The position numbers and the translations under genes were made by a program. This document shows positions 50,869 through 61,098 of a DNA stretch of 64,000 nucleotides, piece after piece. Source of the stretch: Nitrospira sp. (GTDB taxonomy: Bacteria > Nitrospirota > Nitrospiria > Nitrospirales > Nitrospiraceae); assembly GCA_031315995.1 (NCBI GenBank), contig JALDRG010000002.1, forward strand, positions 62,001-126,000, given 5' to 3'. Position 1 is the stretch's first letter; each line of letters begins with the position of its first letter. The notes under the pieces are model-generated. The model made no database searches and was not told where the DNA came from. It was given only the letters and a program-made list of their open reading frames with translations.

Positions 50869-51235
50869 TGTCTGCGTGACAGGGCCCTTGTTTCCCAAAC
50901 CTGCTCGCTCCGCCTGTGAAACGCAAGGGCATCGAATAGACTGCTCGTCGGCAGCAATGTTCCACCTTCGTTCAACAGGCGAACCTGCACGGATCCATTC
51001 GGGATCGCATGGGCCCACGTGCTTGTCACCAAGATCATGTTGTTCAAGGACAACCCCTGTGGAAATGCAAGGATGGAGCCCTCCCCCTTCGTCGATGCCG
51101 AGAGCGGTATCACCGTACAAGACGACCGACGGAAGAGAGCCAGAGACGAGACTCCACGCCAGGATCGGGGAGGACTGCTACAGAGGGGCGTATCGATCCT
51201 GGGGCAGAATGCAACAGAGCTGAACGCTCGGCGCC
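50869..51235. other. 367-base stretch without a gene
   Basis: The DNA upstream of the permease relic on the - strand contains frames without recognisable domains. It may be eroded sequence of the same lost permease. The flanking gene at 51236-53002 ends here. Confidence 0.4.
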
Positions 51236-53002
51236 TCATTTCCCTTGCAGAGACAGCAGGAGCAAATGCTTACGGCCCGGCTGCCGAAACTCACGCAGCG
51301 GCTCAACGACTAACCCCGCTCGTTCCTTCAGCGATGCCGCATGTTGCTCTTCTGTAATCAGTCGGATGGCCCCATGGGTGCGCACCGCCTCAACGACCGC
51401 GTCCTGACTCGGCAAATCCGGCACCACATTGTCCCGCGTGAGATAATACAGGGCGTCCTCATTCTTCGGCCAGCCGGGAATATACATAAACAGGGCCGGC
51501 TGTGTTTCCAGAGCCAGGGCTTTGATTTCCTCCGTAGCCTTCCGCGGGGAAGCGGCCTGGTCGATCGCAGGGAACACATAGTTCACCACCAGCAGGACAT
51601 AGGCGATGGCAAGGGCGCCGACGGTGCCAAGCGCGAGGCGCAATCGTGATCTGACCACGGCATACAAGAGCAGGCCGGACAAGGACACCATCATCACGAT
51701 GAACGTCGGAGACACCACGTCAGACGACACCAGCCACCGGCGGCGAAGCGGAGCGGCCCCAAAGAACATGCCGGCGGCAAAGGTCACCGCCAGCACCCCT
51801 AGCAGGATTCTGAGCAGAGCAGGCATCGGGCCAGCGGACTCGGTGGAGGAAAAAGCTCGGTGATACAAATATCCGACCATCAAGCCGATGCCCGGCACGA
51901 TCGTCGTGAGATACGGCTCACGTTTGAGAGTGGCCAGGCTGAAGGCCGTGAAGAGCCCCAGCACCCAGACGAGCAGCAGCAACTCAGTCGGGTGAGATCG
52001 AAACGGTCGTTGTGTCCACAGTAACAACAGCGCCGACGGGAGCACCGCGCACCAGGGGAAAAAGTCAGCCCACATCATGCCCAGATACCAATACAGGGGG
52101 TGCCCGTCCGCGGCCGGACCGGAGGCGCGGACCCACTCGAAATTCCACACGGACTGGATCGCGCTGCCGAGTCGGAAATGGTGCTGATAACCGGGGCCCA
52201 GCATCTGCGCGTATCCCGCCATCATCGCGACAGCCAGCGCCAACCCGGCCCAGAAGAATCGATCCTTCAGCATCCGCGTGTCACGCTGAATGGCGGCATA
52301 GAGCGCCATGACGAGCAGGGGAAGAAAAAACCCATGCATCTCCTTCAGCATCGCGCCGAGCGCCATACTCCCGAAGGCGAGCAGATACCAGCGTGAGCTC
52401 CGTCCGAGCAGTTGAACCTGAACCCACGCGAAGAGGGCGAGCGTCACGAGGAAGGTCAGCGTCGAATCGAACAACACGCGACGCCCGTACCAAAGGAAGA
52501 CGTGGCTGGTCGCCACGACCAGCGCCGCCCAGAATCCCGCGGTCGACGACACCAACCTCGTCCCAAGCACATACGTGAGAACGATGGTGCCCACCGCGGC
52601 CAGCGACCCGGGCAGTCGCAAGGCCACCTCCTGGTCACCCCAGATCGACGTGGAGAGGTTGAGCATCCAAAAAAACAGGGGCGGCTTATTGAAGTAGGGA
52701 ACATCGTGATAGGTCAGGTCGAAAAATTCACGTCGACGACTCATTTCTCCGGCGATACCGGCGTACAACCCCTCGCTTCCTTCTAATAGCGAAAGATGGA
52801 GATTGGCAAAATACGCCCACCCGCTCACCAGGGCGAGCAGCGCAATTTCCACGTACCGGCGAATGGCGGCAGACCCTCGCTGCTCTTCATCCGGCCCTTC
52901 CTGGCGCACCATCTGTTCGGCCGACACCTCAGCACACCCTCCTCTGCTCTCGGATATCTCCTCGCCTCGAACCCATCCTCCATAGCGAGTCAGCCGATCC
53001 AT
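51236..53002 (-). CDS. GT39/ArnT-type membrane glycosyltransferase
   Basis: The ATG at 53002 (after GGAAGGA) gives 588 aa; an upstream TTG would add 13 residues. After about 65 residues of soluble sequence come about 11 membrane helices. The acidic catalytic loop is HLSLLEGSEGLYAGIAGEM, followed by the FNKPPLFFWML motif of the PMT/ArnT group. A periplasmic C-terminal domain ends with ERAGLVVEPLREFRQPG. It transfers a sugar from an undecaprenyl donor to lipid A or a glycan in the periplasm. No aminoarabinose genes are near. Confidence 0.88.
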   Translation of the reverse strand: MDRLTRYGGWVRGEEISESRGGCAEVSAEQMVRQEGPDEEQRGSAAIRRYVEIALLALVSGWAYFANLHLSLLEGSEGLYAGIAGEMSRRREFFDLTYHDVPYFNKPPLFFWMLNLSTSIWGDQEVALRLPGSLAAVGTIVLTYVLGTRLVSSTAGFWAALVVATSHVFLWYGRRVLFDSTLTFLVTLALFAWVQVQLLGRSSRWYLLAFGSMALGAMLKEMHGFFLPLLVMALYAAIQRDTRMLKDRFFWAGLALAVAMMAGYAQMLGPGYQHHFRLGSAIQSVWNFEWVRASGPAADGHPLYWYLGMMWADFFPWCAVLPSALLLLWTQRPFRSHPTELLLLVWVLGLFTAFSLATLKREPYLTTIVPGIGLMVGYLYHRAFSSTESAGPMPALLRILLGVLAVTFAAGMFFGAAPLRRRWLVSSDVVSPTFIVMMVSLSGLLLYAVVRSRLRLALGTVGALAIAYVLLVVNYVFPAIDQAASPRKATEEIKALALETQPALFMYIPGWPKNEDALYYLTRDNVVPDLPSQDAVVEAVRTHGAIRLITEEQHAASLKERAGLVVEPLREFRQPGRKHLLLLSLQGK

Positions 53003-53338
53003 CCACAAACGTCCTTCCAGGAAGACGATCCTGTTGAACAATATGCAGGCAGGGATCCGATCATCCGCGAATGGTCCCTATGGATCGGCAGTATAGATTT
53101 TCGGCGGCCTTTTGAGAAGACTCTTTTCGGCGCACGTTCTCGCTCCGCCGGGCGGGAAACGACAGGCGCGTCACGATCGACGCCTCATGCCTCTCACAGC
53201 AGCTTCGTGGCTTCGGTCTGGCGCGCGACTTTGACGACCAACAGACGAAATGGGTTGCTGCTCCTTCTGCTCCGCAGGGGGCGACGTGCGTGTAGCATCT
53301 TCTTCTGCTGCGAACGCATGCATGAGGATTGTCGACCG
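53003..53338. other. 336-base intergenic stretch
   Basis: This gap upstream of the glycosyltransferase gene and downstream of the cytochrome gene (both - strand) contains the presumed glycosyltransferase promoter. Frames are short and without domains. No repeats were seen. Confidence 0.4.
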
Positions 53339-53815
53339 CTATCGATCGACTCCGAATCTGTAGATATCATGGCAGGTCGTGCATCGCGCCGTCATGCTCG
53401 ACAACCGCTGAAGTATCTGCTGCGACGTCTCTTTCTGCACGATCGCGTCCGCAAGCGCGTCCATGTCTTTGTGAATCGACATGCCAATCTGTTTGAACGG
53501 TAACGGCAACTTCGCCATGATGGCCGGATTCGTGTCCGCGGCCATGTTCATCCCCACGGCCCTCGCCGCCGTTTCGGCTTGCTGGAGGTTCGGCGGTGCC
53601 TCACCCAATCCTCGGACAACACCATCTACCGCCTTCAGAAGCTGCCGCATCTCCGCAAGGATTTGGTCTCGCTCCATCGGTGCCAAGAGGATTTCAGTGC
53701 GGCCATCCGACCCCTTCGTCGTCCAGCCCGTCACGAAGAACCACCCTGCTACGGCCAGAGTGGCGACCCACAGCCCAAGCATAAACCGACCAAGCGTGCA
53801 CGTTCTCTTGCTCAT
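53339..53815 (-). CDS. membrane-anchored helical monohaem cytochrome c (second copy)
   Basis: The 158-aa protein has an N-terminal helix (FMLGLWVATLAVAGWFFVTG) and a c'-like haem motif near the end (SMTARCTTCHDIYRF). It is a paralogue of the protein at 34419-34889; identity is high in GRTEI.LAP.ERD, AEMRQLLKAV, MAAD.NPA.M.KLPL.FKQ and the C-terminal motif. The two genes lie almost 19 kb apart, so this is a dispersed duplication. It sits alone upstream of a glycosyltransferase gene. Confidence 0.87.
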   Translation of the reverse strand: MSKRTCTLGRFMLGLWVATLAVAGWFFVTGWTTKGSDGRTEILLAPMERDQILAEMRQLLKAVDGVVRGLGEAPPNLQQAETAARAVGMNMAADTNPAIMAKLPLPFKQIGMSIHKDMDALADAIVQKETSQQILQRLSSMTARCTTCHDIYRFGVDR

Positions 53816-54086
53816 CAGTAACCTCCTTAGACGACCTCTATCTCCGCTTCCCTGCGCGAGGTGCGTCCGTCAAGAACTCACTTACCTGAACTATATGAGT
53901 GCGAACCGCCTGGAAGGATTCACCATGCGGCATCTTATTCGGCGGTTCACCAGAGGTGGGCTTTCGGAAGCTTGCAAGAATATCCTGAATGACTCCGATC
54001 CAGAACGGCCGTCTGTAGCCTGGAGCAATCCGGCGATCAGAACATGATCGGTCTGAGCACCGTCACGGCGGTGATTGCTTGCCCTG

Positions 54087-55244
54087 TCACTGAAACTGCC
54101 TCCGAAACCGCCACAAACCAAATCCGAACAGAGAAGCGCCCACCACCCCCATCGCCAGGGCCTGACTCCATAACATGTCGAATCCAACCCCTTTTAAGAG
54201 GATGCCGGTGGCAATCTCGATGAAATACCGGAGCGGAGACAACGCCATCAGATACTGTACCCACGCAGGCATCGTCTCCATTGGCGTGAAGATGCCCGAT
54301 AACAAGAGGATGGGGGCGACCACGAGCAGGGTCATCATCCCCACCTGCGCTTGATTTTTCGTGACCGTCGAGGCAAAGACCCCGATGCCGGCTGTGGCCA
54401 CGATGAAGAGTGCCGTCAAGGAGAACAGCAGGGCCAGGCTTCCTCTGATCGGCACGCCGAATATCGGCTGCATGACGCCGAACAAGGCGACCGCGGTCGC
54501 CCCCAGAATCATCAACGTCATCGCCACGACTTTCGGCAGCATGATTTGCACCGGGGTCAACGGCGACACCAGCAGTTGCTCCACGGTGCCTCGTTCTTTT
54601 TCCCGCACCAGCGCGGCCGCCGGCAGCAACACGGCAAAAATCGTGATCATCCGCAACAGGTGCGAGATGGACTCGAACCAGGTTTCGTTCTGATCTTGGT
54701 TGAACCAGACCCGATGGTCGCTCACGATCATCGGCACCGGCGCCGAAGAGGATGCCGTCAGGCCGTTTCTTGCCAGAATCGATTCCTGTCCGAACTGTCC
54801 CACAATGCGGGCTGCGTAGCCCGCGGCGGAAAGTCCCTGCGGCGCGTTCGTCGTATCGACGAGCAATTGCACCGCAGTCGGCTCTCCTGAGACCAGGGCC
54901 TCATGGAAGCGGGCAGGAATGTCCAACACCATCATGGATCGCCCTCGATCCAGCCGCCGGAATCCTTCGTCCGCATGGATCAGCTCGCCGTCGAAACGAA
55001 AATACGGCAGATGAAATCGTGACACCAATTCTCGCGATGAGAGGCTCCGATCAGCATCGTAGACCAGCAGACCTGCATTCCTCAGTTGCGTCTGAATGCC
55101 GTTGCCCGTGACATACACCGATAGCGTGAATGAGTAGATAAGAAAGGCCATCAGCGGGATGTCCCGGAGCAACTGTACCAGCTCTTTACGCGTCATCACC
55201 GTGAGACGTCGGCACCAGACGACGAGACGATCAGCCGGCTTCAT
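54087..55244 (-). CDS. ABC-2-type permease (YbhR-like)
   Basis: The ATG at 55244 overlaps the stop of the first permease gene (ATGA). The 385-aa protein has one N-terminal membrane helix, a large periplasmic region (residues about 50-205) and five C-terminal helices, with REKERGTVEQLLVSPLTPVQIMLPK between helices and LLLSGIFTPMETMPAWVQ near the end. It pairs with the previous permease. Its C-terminus LWRFRRQFQ has a relic copy at 50752-50868. It is the last gene of the export operon. Confidence 0.9.
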   Translation of the reverse strand: MKPADRLVVWCRRLTVMTRKELVQLLRDIPLMAFLIYSFTLSVYVTGNGIQTQLRNAGLLVYDADRSLSSRELVSRFHLPYFRFDGELIHADEGFRRLDRGRSMMVLDIPARFHEALVSGEPTAVQLLVDTTNAPQGLSAAGYAARIVGQFGQESILARNGLTASSSAPVPMIVSDHRVWFNQDQNETWFESISHLLRMITIFAVLLPAAALVREKERGTVEQLLVSPLTPVQIMLPKVVAMTLMILGATAVALFGVMQPIFGVPIRGSLALLFSLTALFIVATAGIGVFASTVTKNQAQVGMMTLLVVAPILLLSGIFTPMETMPAWVQYLMALSPLRYFIEIATGILLKGVGFDMLWSQALAMGVVGASLFGFGLWRFRRQFQ

Positions 55245-56395
55245 GTGCGCGGCCTCTTCGTGAACAAGTGATACCCAATGGTTCCAAGCACGACTGCGTA
55301 GATGGCGAGGGCAAGAATATCCGTCCATAACACAGCGAGACCGACATTCTGCAGAAACGTGCCTCTGGTGATGTTGGTATAGTACATGCCGGGAAACAGA
55401 TGCGCTTGGAACTGCGAGGCCCGGCTGAGGGACGAGACCGGCACAATCAGTCCGGAAAAGAGGATCGTAGGCACTGTGCTCACCACCACCGTGATAATCA
55501 GGGCCGCCTGCTGCGTGCTCACCAGCAACGATACGACCAAACCAATGCCGGTGCTGGTCAGGACAAACAGGACGGACGAGGCTATGAACAACCACAGGCT
55601 CCCCTTAAACGGGACGGCAAAGAGGAGCACCGCCATCAACCACAACACCGCGACATTCACGGCGGAGATCATGACGTAGGGAATCAGTTTGCCGACCAGA
55701 AACTCCAGTCGCGTGACCGTCGCGCTGTAGATGTTGTAGATCGAGCCGGTTTCCTTCTCGCGAACCACGCCGAGCGCGGTCAGCAGCGGAGAGCCCACCA
55801 TGAGCGAGAACATGATGAGCGCCGGCACGGTCGACCAGGTGCTGCGGACCTCTTCATTGTAGAGGTACCGCACTTCGATCCCGAGCGGACTGGTACGCCG
55901 CTGCGCCTCGCTACGCGATAGACCTCGGGTCCGCGCCAGGAAATCCACCAGCAGTTCATGGTTGAAGGCATTGTTGATCGCGATGACGTAACTCTTGGTG
56001 ATATCCGCTCGAAGGGGGAACGTCCCATCGATGAGAGTCTGGACCTCGGCCGGCTGTCCCGACAGCAGACGCTCCTGGAACTTCTCCGGCACAATGATCA
56101 CAGCCCGTGCCCGTCCGCTTTGCAACCAGACATCGGCGTCTCCTTCGCCCTCGAGTGCTTCTTGAAAGTCGAAATAGCGCGACTGATAGAATCGGTACAG
56201 GTAGTCGCGGCTGAGTGCGCTGTGATCCCGGTCCACCACCACGAACGAGATGTGTTCCACGTCCAGGACAAGGCCATAGCCGAACACGAACATCCAGATC
56301 GCCGGCATGACAAACGCCAGGAGGAGAAACATCCTGTCACGGGTCACTTCACGCCACTCTTTGGAGGCGACCGCCGCAACACGGCGGAGATTCAT
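55241..56395 (-). CDS. ABC-2-type permease (YbhS-like)
   Basis: The 384-aa protein has the ABC-2 layout: an N-terminal helix (MFLLLAFVMPAIWMFVFGYGLVLDVEHI), a periplasmic section and then five helices with REKETGSIYNIYSATVTRLEFLVGKLIPYV. Its ATG overlaps the ATPase stop by ATGA (56392-56395). It pairs with the downstream permease to make the heterodimeric channel. It is encoded between the double ATPase and the second permease. Confidence 0.9.
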   Translation of the reverse strand: MNLRRVAAVASKEWREVTRDRMFLLLAFVMPAIWMFVFGYGLVLDVEHISFVVVDRDHSALSRDYLYRFYQSRYFDFQEALEGEGDADVWLQSGRARAVIIVPEKFQERLLSGQPAEVQTLIDGTFPLRADITKSYVIAINNAFNHELLVDFLARTRGLSRSEAQRRTSPLGIEVRYLYNEEVRSTWSTVPALIMFSLMVGSPLLTALGVVREKETGSIYNIYSATVTRLEFLVGKLIPYVMISAVNVAVLWLMAVLLFAVPFKGSLWLFIASSVLFVLTSTGIGLVVSLLVSTQQAALIITVVVSTVPTILFSGLIVPVSSLSRASQFQAHLFPGMYYTNITRGTFLQNVGLAVLWTDILALAIYAVVLGTIGYHLFTKRPRT

Positions 56396-58374
56396 GCCGC
56401 CGCTCCTTTGGTCGTCTCCCGATCCCGCCGCTCGAGGGCCATCACACGATGGACGAAGACGTCCTCAAGACTCAGGGGGCGGATCGCGGCGCCGAGAACA
56501 CGAAGCCCATCGGAAGCGAGGGATTCCCTGATCCGCACTTCGTCATGAGCGGGGTCGCGCGAGAGCAGATGGAGCTTTGCTCCAAACAGGGCAATCCCGG
56601 CGAACCCCGCCCGCTCCAATTGCCGGAGCGCGAGCCCGGGCTGATCCGTCACGATTTCAAGGAGCTGCCCTGCTTCGCGTTCCACCTGCGCTTTCATCGC
56701 CGCCGGAGATCCTTCGGCAACAATTCGACCCGCATACATCAGCGCGAGGTGATCGCCATGCTCCGCCTCGCTCATGTAATGAGTGGTGATCAGAATCGCG
56801 ACACCCTCCTCGCGAGCCAGGCGTGACAGAATGTCCCAAAAGTGGCGGCGGCCGATCGGATCGACCCCTGAGGTTGGTTCATCGAGAAAGAGAACGCGCG
56901 GTTGATGGACGAGCGCGCACCCGAGCGCCAACCGCTGGCGAACCCCCATCGGCAGACGAACGGTCAGACTCGATTCATAGCCTTGCAATCCTGCCATCGA
57001 CACAATCCACGCGAACCGCTCGTTCGTCGCGCGCCGGTCAAGTCCATAGATCCCTGCAAACAGCCGGATATTTTCTTCTACGGTCAGGTCCAGATACAGG
57101 GAGAACGCCTGAGACATGTAGCCGATCCGCTCCTTAATGGCCCCGCCGGCGGTCTTCATATCTTCCCCCGCCACCCAGCCTTCTCCCCCCGTCGGCGGCA
57201 GGATGCCGTTCAGCATTTTGATGACCGTCGTTTTGCCCGCCCCGTTGGCGCCAAGGAGTCCGAATATCTCTCCCGGCTTGACTTGAAAACTGACGCGATC
57301 CACCGCGCGAAACGTGCCGAAATCGCGTATAAGCTCCTTGGCCTCGATGGCCAGACTGTGATTCGCCGACGAGACCGAGGCGGTAGGCAGCTCGGGCGAG
57401 GGCGGCGGTTGATCTGTCTCCCGCAGCAACAACGCGACAAACACGTCCTCCAGGTCCAACTTATCCACATGGAGCTGCCGAGGCTCGATATCACCGAGGT
57501 AAGAGGTGATCGCTTGGGCAGCGGAGACAGGATTGGTGTCATCCGTGAAGACACGAAGGACAGGACCTAACGCTTCGACTTGCGTGCACCCTGTCTTGAG
57601 ACGGGAGATCGCCTCCAGCTGAGGGGTCGCTTCAAAAGTCACCATGGAGCCGGGGACCAGCGCATGGACTTCCTCCGGCGTGCCCGACGCCAGCACCTTG
57701 CCGCTCGACAGGAAGGACAGTCGATGAAACCGTTCGGCCTCATCCATATAGGCTGTCGAAACTAGAACCGTCATGCCCCGCTCCTGAAGAAGTTCGGCGA
57801 GAATGGCCCAAAAGTCCCGCCGCGACACGGGATCGACACCGGTGGTCGGTTCATCGAGGATCGCCAGTTCCGGCTCATGAATCAGCGTGCAGATCAGTCC
57901 GAGCTTTTGCTTCATTCCGCCGGACAGATTTTTCATCGCCCTTGCGCGAAACTTGTCGAGCCTCGTCATGGCGAGCAACCGTGCCTTTCGCTCAGCCAAT
58001 TCACGTTCCGGCACCAGCCGGAGCCGCGCAAAGAAATCGATATTTTCATCCACCGACAGATCCGGATACAGGTTGAGACCAAGCCCTTGAGGAAGAAAGC
58101 CCAGTCGCTGCTTCACCCGCTCGGCGGACCGTTCCGTATCGATCATCGTTTCGAACACTTCGACCGTGCCTCCCTCATACGTCAGCACACCGGCAATGGC
58201 CTTCATCAGACTGCTCTTACCGGCTCCGTCGGGGCCGATCAAGCCATAGATCTCACCTTTATGAATCTCGAGATCGACACCGCTGACCGCGATATGCTGT
58301 TTGTACTGTTTGACAAAACCCCTGACGCGGACAACCTGAGCAGGGGGCGGCGTTAGAATTTCGGGTTGGTCCAT
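56392..58374 (-). CDS. double ABC ATPase (YbhF-like)
   Basis: The 660-aa protein contains two complete nucleotide-binding domains: NBD1 with Walker A GLIGPDGAGKSSL, signature LSGGMKQKLGL and Walker B ELAILDEPTTGVD; NBD2 from about residue 345 with GLLGANGAGKTTV, the less usual signature-region VRLPMGVRQRLALG (in place of LSGG) and VLFLDEPTSGVD. Each NBD serves one permease. The start overlaps the membrane-fusion gene by 22 bases. This fused form is typical of YbhF-type exporters. Confidence 0.93.
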   Translation of the reverse strand: MDQPEILTPPPAQVVRVRGFVKQYKQHIAVSGVDLEIHKGEIYGLIGPDGAGKSSLMKAIAGVLTYEGGTVEVFETMIDTERSAERVKQRLGFLPQGLGLNLYPDLSVDENIDFFARLRLVPERELAERKARLLAMTRLDKFRARAMKNLSGGMKQKLGLICTLIHEPELAILDEPTTGVDPVSRRDFWAILAELLQERGMTVLVSTAYMDEAERFHRLSFLSSGKVLASGTPEEVHALVPGSMVTFEATPQLEAISRLKTGCTQVEALGPVLRVFTDDTNPVSAAQAITSYLGDIEPRQLHVDKLDLEDVFVALLLRETDQPPPSPELPTASVSSANHSLAIEAKELIRDFGTFRAVDRVSFQVKPGEIFGLLGANGAGKTTVIKMLNGILPPTGGEGWVAGEDMKTAGGAIKERIGYMSQAFSLYLDLTVEENIRLFAGIYGLDRRATNERFAWIVSMAGLQGYESSLTVRLPMGVRQRLALGCALVHQPRVLFLDEPTSGVDPIGRRHFWDILSRLAREEGVAILITTHYMSEAEHGDHLALMYAGRIVAEGSPAAMKAQVEREAGQLLEIVTDQPGLALRQLERAGFAGIALFGAKLHLLSRDPAHDEVRIRESLASDGLRVLGAAIRPLSLEDVFVHRVMALERRDRETTKGAAA

Positions 58375-59462
58375 GCGACATCCTCTTTCCAGCGAATCAT
58401 CGCATCAGCCGGCAGACCCGGCGTCAGCCGATGGTCCGGATTTTCTGTGACGTAGAGTTTGACCGCATAGATTAGTTTGACCCGTTCATCCGGCGTTTGG
58501 ACTTCCTTCGGGGTGAACTCGGCCTTGGAGGCAATGTAGCGCAGCGTGGCCTCGAACGGCTGGTGTGGAAACGCGTCGGTATGGATACGGGCCGGCAGAC
58601 CACGCCGAAGCTTGCCGATCTGCACTTCCGGCACATACACCTTAAGGTAGAGATGGTCTAGATCGACCAGTTCCAGCAGCGGTGTGCCCGCGGCAACGAC
58701 CTCGCCCACATCGACCATTCTCGTCGTCACGGTTCCGGCCGTTGGAGCCGTGATGGTCAAATCCTTCAGCGTGCTCTCGGCTTCATCGAGAACCGCATAG
58801 GCTTGGTCGCGCTGCCGCTCCAAAGCCGTCACTTCTGATTCTTTGGCCTGAATCCGCTTCCATCCCAATTCGGCTTGGGCCAGTTCCTTCGTGGCTTGAG
58901 TCAGCGCGGAACGCGCCGAGGCGATATCCTTCCGTGCCACTTCCCACCGCATGACCGCGTGATCCCGTTGCTGGATCGATGCCTGATCCTTGGCTGCGAG
59001 GTCCCTGAACCGCTGCGCGTCGCTGCGCGCGTCCCGCTCGACAGAAAGAGCCTTGTCCACGGTGTCCGTTGCCTTGGCCACCTGGGCCTCGGCTCGTTCG
59101 ATCGCCAGCGGCACGTCGAGATTGAGAATGGCCAATGACAGATGCGCAGCCTCCACCTGCGCTTCATGCGCCGCCGCCGCATGTCTCGCCTGGTCGGCTC
59201 GGGCGCTCGTCTGGCGATCATCCAAACGGATGAGGACCTGCCCCGCCGCGACCGTTGCGCCCTCCCGTACCAATAACTCCTGGATGCGCCCCGGAAATTT
59301 ACTGGACACGGTCACATGATCGCCTTCAATCCGCCCATTGGCCTGGATCAACCCTTCAGGCAAATCCCGGTTCCAGGCGAACCGATCGAGCAATAGGAAC
59401 AGGCCACCCGCCAGCGCAATGACGACGGCGGCTGTGAAGAGATAGCGGCGAGGAATCTTCAT
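58353..59462 (-). CDS. HlyD-family membrane fusion protein (YbhG-like)
   Basis: The 369-aa protein has an N-terminal anchor (LFTAAVVIALAGGLFLLLDRF), a biotinyl-lipoyl-like domain (HVTVSSKFPGRIQELLVREG), a long coiled-coil hairpin (residues about 85-235) and a beta-barrel/MPD part (GTVTTRMVDVGEVVAAGTPLLELV). It joins the inner-membrane ABC exporter to TolC. It overlaps the ATPase gene by 22 bases and lies 33 bases after the tolC gene stop. Confidence 0.92.
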   Translation of the reverse strand: MKIPRRYLFTAAVVIALAGGLFLLLDRFAWNRDLPEGLIQANGRIEGDHVTVSSKFPGRIQELLVREGATVAAGQVLIRLDDRQTSARADQARHAAAAHEAQVEAAHLSLAILNLDVPLAIERAEAQVAKATDTVDKALSVERDARSDAQRFRDLAAKDQASIQQRDHAVMRWEVARKDIASARSALTQATKELAQAELGWKRIQAKESEVTALERQRDQAYAVLDEAESTLKDLTITAPTAGTVTTRMVDVGEVVAAGTPLLELVDLDHLYLKVYVPEVQIGKLRRGLPARIHTDAFPHQPFEATLRYIASKAEFTPKEVQTPDERVKLIYAVKLYVTENPDHRLTPGLPADAMIRWKEDVAWTNPKF

Positions 59463-59495
59463 GGGTGTCCGGATCAGACCAGGATCGAACCGATG

Positions 59496-60851
59496 TTAAA
59501 AGATCTTCTCCAGTTCTCCTTTCGCGCGCGCCAGGTTGATGCGAGAGGCATTGAACCGGAACAGCGCTTCGATCATGTTGTCGCGTGCGCGTGCCACGGA
59601 GGTCTGCGCGTTGGTAACTTCGATGTTGGTGGACAGACCGGCTGCAAATCGGTCCCGCGCAAAGGTCAATTCCTTCAAGGCCAGCTCGATTCCCTTTTCG
59701 GCGACGGTGACCTGTTGCGTGGAGGAATCGAGAGTGAGCAGGGCGTTTCGCACTTCCAGCGTCACTTGATCCGACACATCTTTCATCCGGATCGACTCTT
59801 GCCTCACACGACTGCGGGTCTCGGAAATCCGGCCCTCACGTTGTCCGCCGTCGAAAATGGGAACCGAGAGCATCAGGCCGACGGATCGTGTCGCCAAGGC
59901 CTCGTCCGGTTTCAGGCCGATCCACCCATAGTCGCCGTTCAAGGACAACGAAGGAATACGCTCACTGGTCACCGAGCTGAGACTGAGGGAGGCGAGCTTT
60001 TGGCGGGTGATCTGCGCCTTGAGTTCGGCGCGATTTTCGCGCGCTACGGACAGGGCTGTTTCGGGGGTTTGGGGATCGATCTTCGCCAGCGTGAGGGCCT
60101 CGGTCAGCGTCACGGTCACATCGAAGTCGATGCCCAACGCGCGAATGAGATTCAACTTTGCGCTTTCCTGATCGTTTTGCGCCACCAGCAATCGCTGGCG
60201 GGTATTTTCCACCTGGACTTCTTCGCGGGTAACATCGAGGCCCGTGGCCACACCCGCCTTCTTTCTGTCCTGAGCGAGTTTCAACAGCTGTTCGCTGAGC
60301 TCGAGATCCGCCAGCCGCGCCTTCACCGCAGCTTCCGCCCGAGAGGCTTCCATGTATAAGAGGCCGGCGGTGGCCATCACGTCGCGCTTGGTCACCTCGG
60401 CCTCAAGCCCCGCTACATCGACGCCCGTTTTGGCCGCCCGCCAGCGCTGAATCAGGCTGAGGCTGAAAATATTCTGAACGAGGCTGGCCCGCGCGTTGTA
60501 CACATCAAACGGTTCGGTCACGGGTCTCTGCAGCCCCAACCCGGAGAGCCGGTCCGGCGGAAGTCCGAAGGCGGCGAGATTGACGGTTTGATTGGTCCCA
60601 CTCATAAACCCGGATACGTTCGGCAATAAGGCGCCCAAACTTGTGCTCGCCGCCGCTTGCGCCGCCACGATCCGTTCTTTCAGCAAACGGACATTGGCGT
60701 TATTGTCGATGGCCGCCTGAATCGCATCGTGCAAGCTGAGCCGCAGCTCGGGACGAGCCGGAGATGGCTCAGCCGAAAAACCCGGCGATGCCGGCGCACC
60801 AAGGGCCAAGAGAATCTGCACTACAGAAAGCACCAGCCATGACACCTTCAC
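59496..60851 (-). CDS. TolC-family outer-membrane efflux protein
   Basis: A GTG at 60851 (or 60845), a few bases after AAAGGAG, is taken as start; upstream in-frame ATGs lack such a site. The product of about 450 aa has a signal peptide (SWLVLSVVQILLALGAPASPGFSA) and two repeated TolC halves: LSLHDAIQAAIDNNANVRLLKE in the first, and AQLKAQITRQ-like helices (RAELKAQITRQKLASLSLSS) in the second. Periodic helix/strand patterns fit the trimeric channel. It is the first gene of the export operon and may serve the neighbouring RND pump. Confidence 0.9.
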   Translation of the reverse strand: MKVSWLVLSVVQILLALGAPASPGFSAEPSPARPELRLSLHDAIQAAIDNNANVRLLKERIVAAQAAASTSLGALLPNVSGFMSGTNQTVNLAAFGLPPDRLSGLGLQRPVTEPFDVYNARASLVQNIFSLSLIQRWRAAKTGVDVAGLEAEVTKRDVMATAGLLYMEASRAEAAVKARLADLELSEQLLKLAQDRKKAGVATGLDVTREEVQVENTRQRLLVAQNDQESAKLNLIRALGIDFDVTVTLTEALTLAKIDPQTPETALSVARENRAELKAQITRQKLASLSLSSVTSERIPSLSLNGDYGWIGLKPDEALATRSVGLMLSVPIFDGGQREGRISETRSRVRQESIRMKDVSDQVTLEVRNALLTLDSSTQQVTVAEKGIELALKELTFARDRFAAGLSTNIEVTNAQTSVARARDNMIEALFRFNASRINLARAKGELEKIF

Positions 60852-61098
60852 CTTGCGCTCCTTTCGGCAACGACACGCCGGCGAACCATTCCGGCGCAAT
60901 CGTCCATTGTGTACCGCACTTGCAAGGAAGACACCTATGATCATACCCAACACCCAACCGGCTCGAGCTGCAACGAAGCCGGTGGATTGCCGTCACACCG
61001 GAGCACCATTGAGATCTGATCTGGGGAGGTCTGCCCCAGGGTAACGGGATGATCCGTGGCGGAAGGCGACAGACTGGCAGGATGGATCGCACGCCGGC

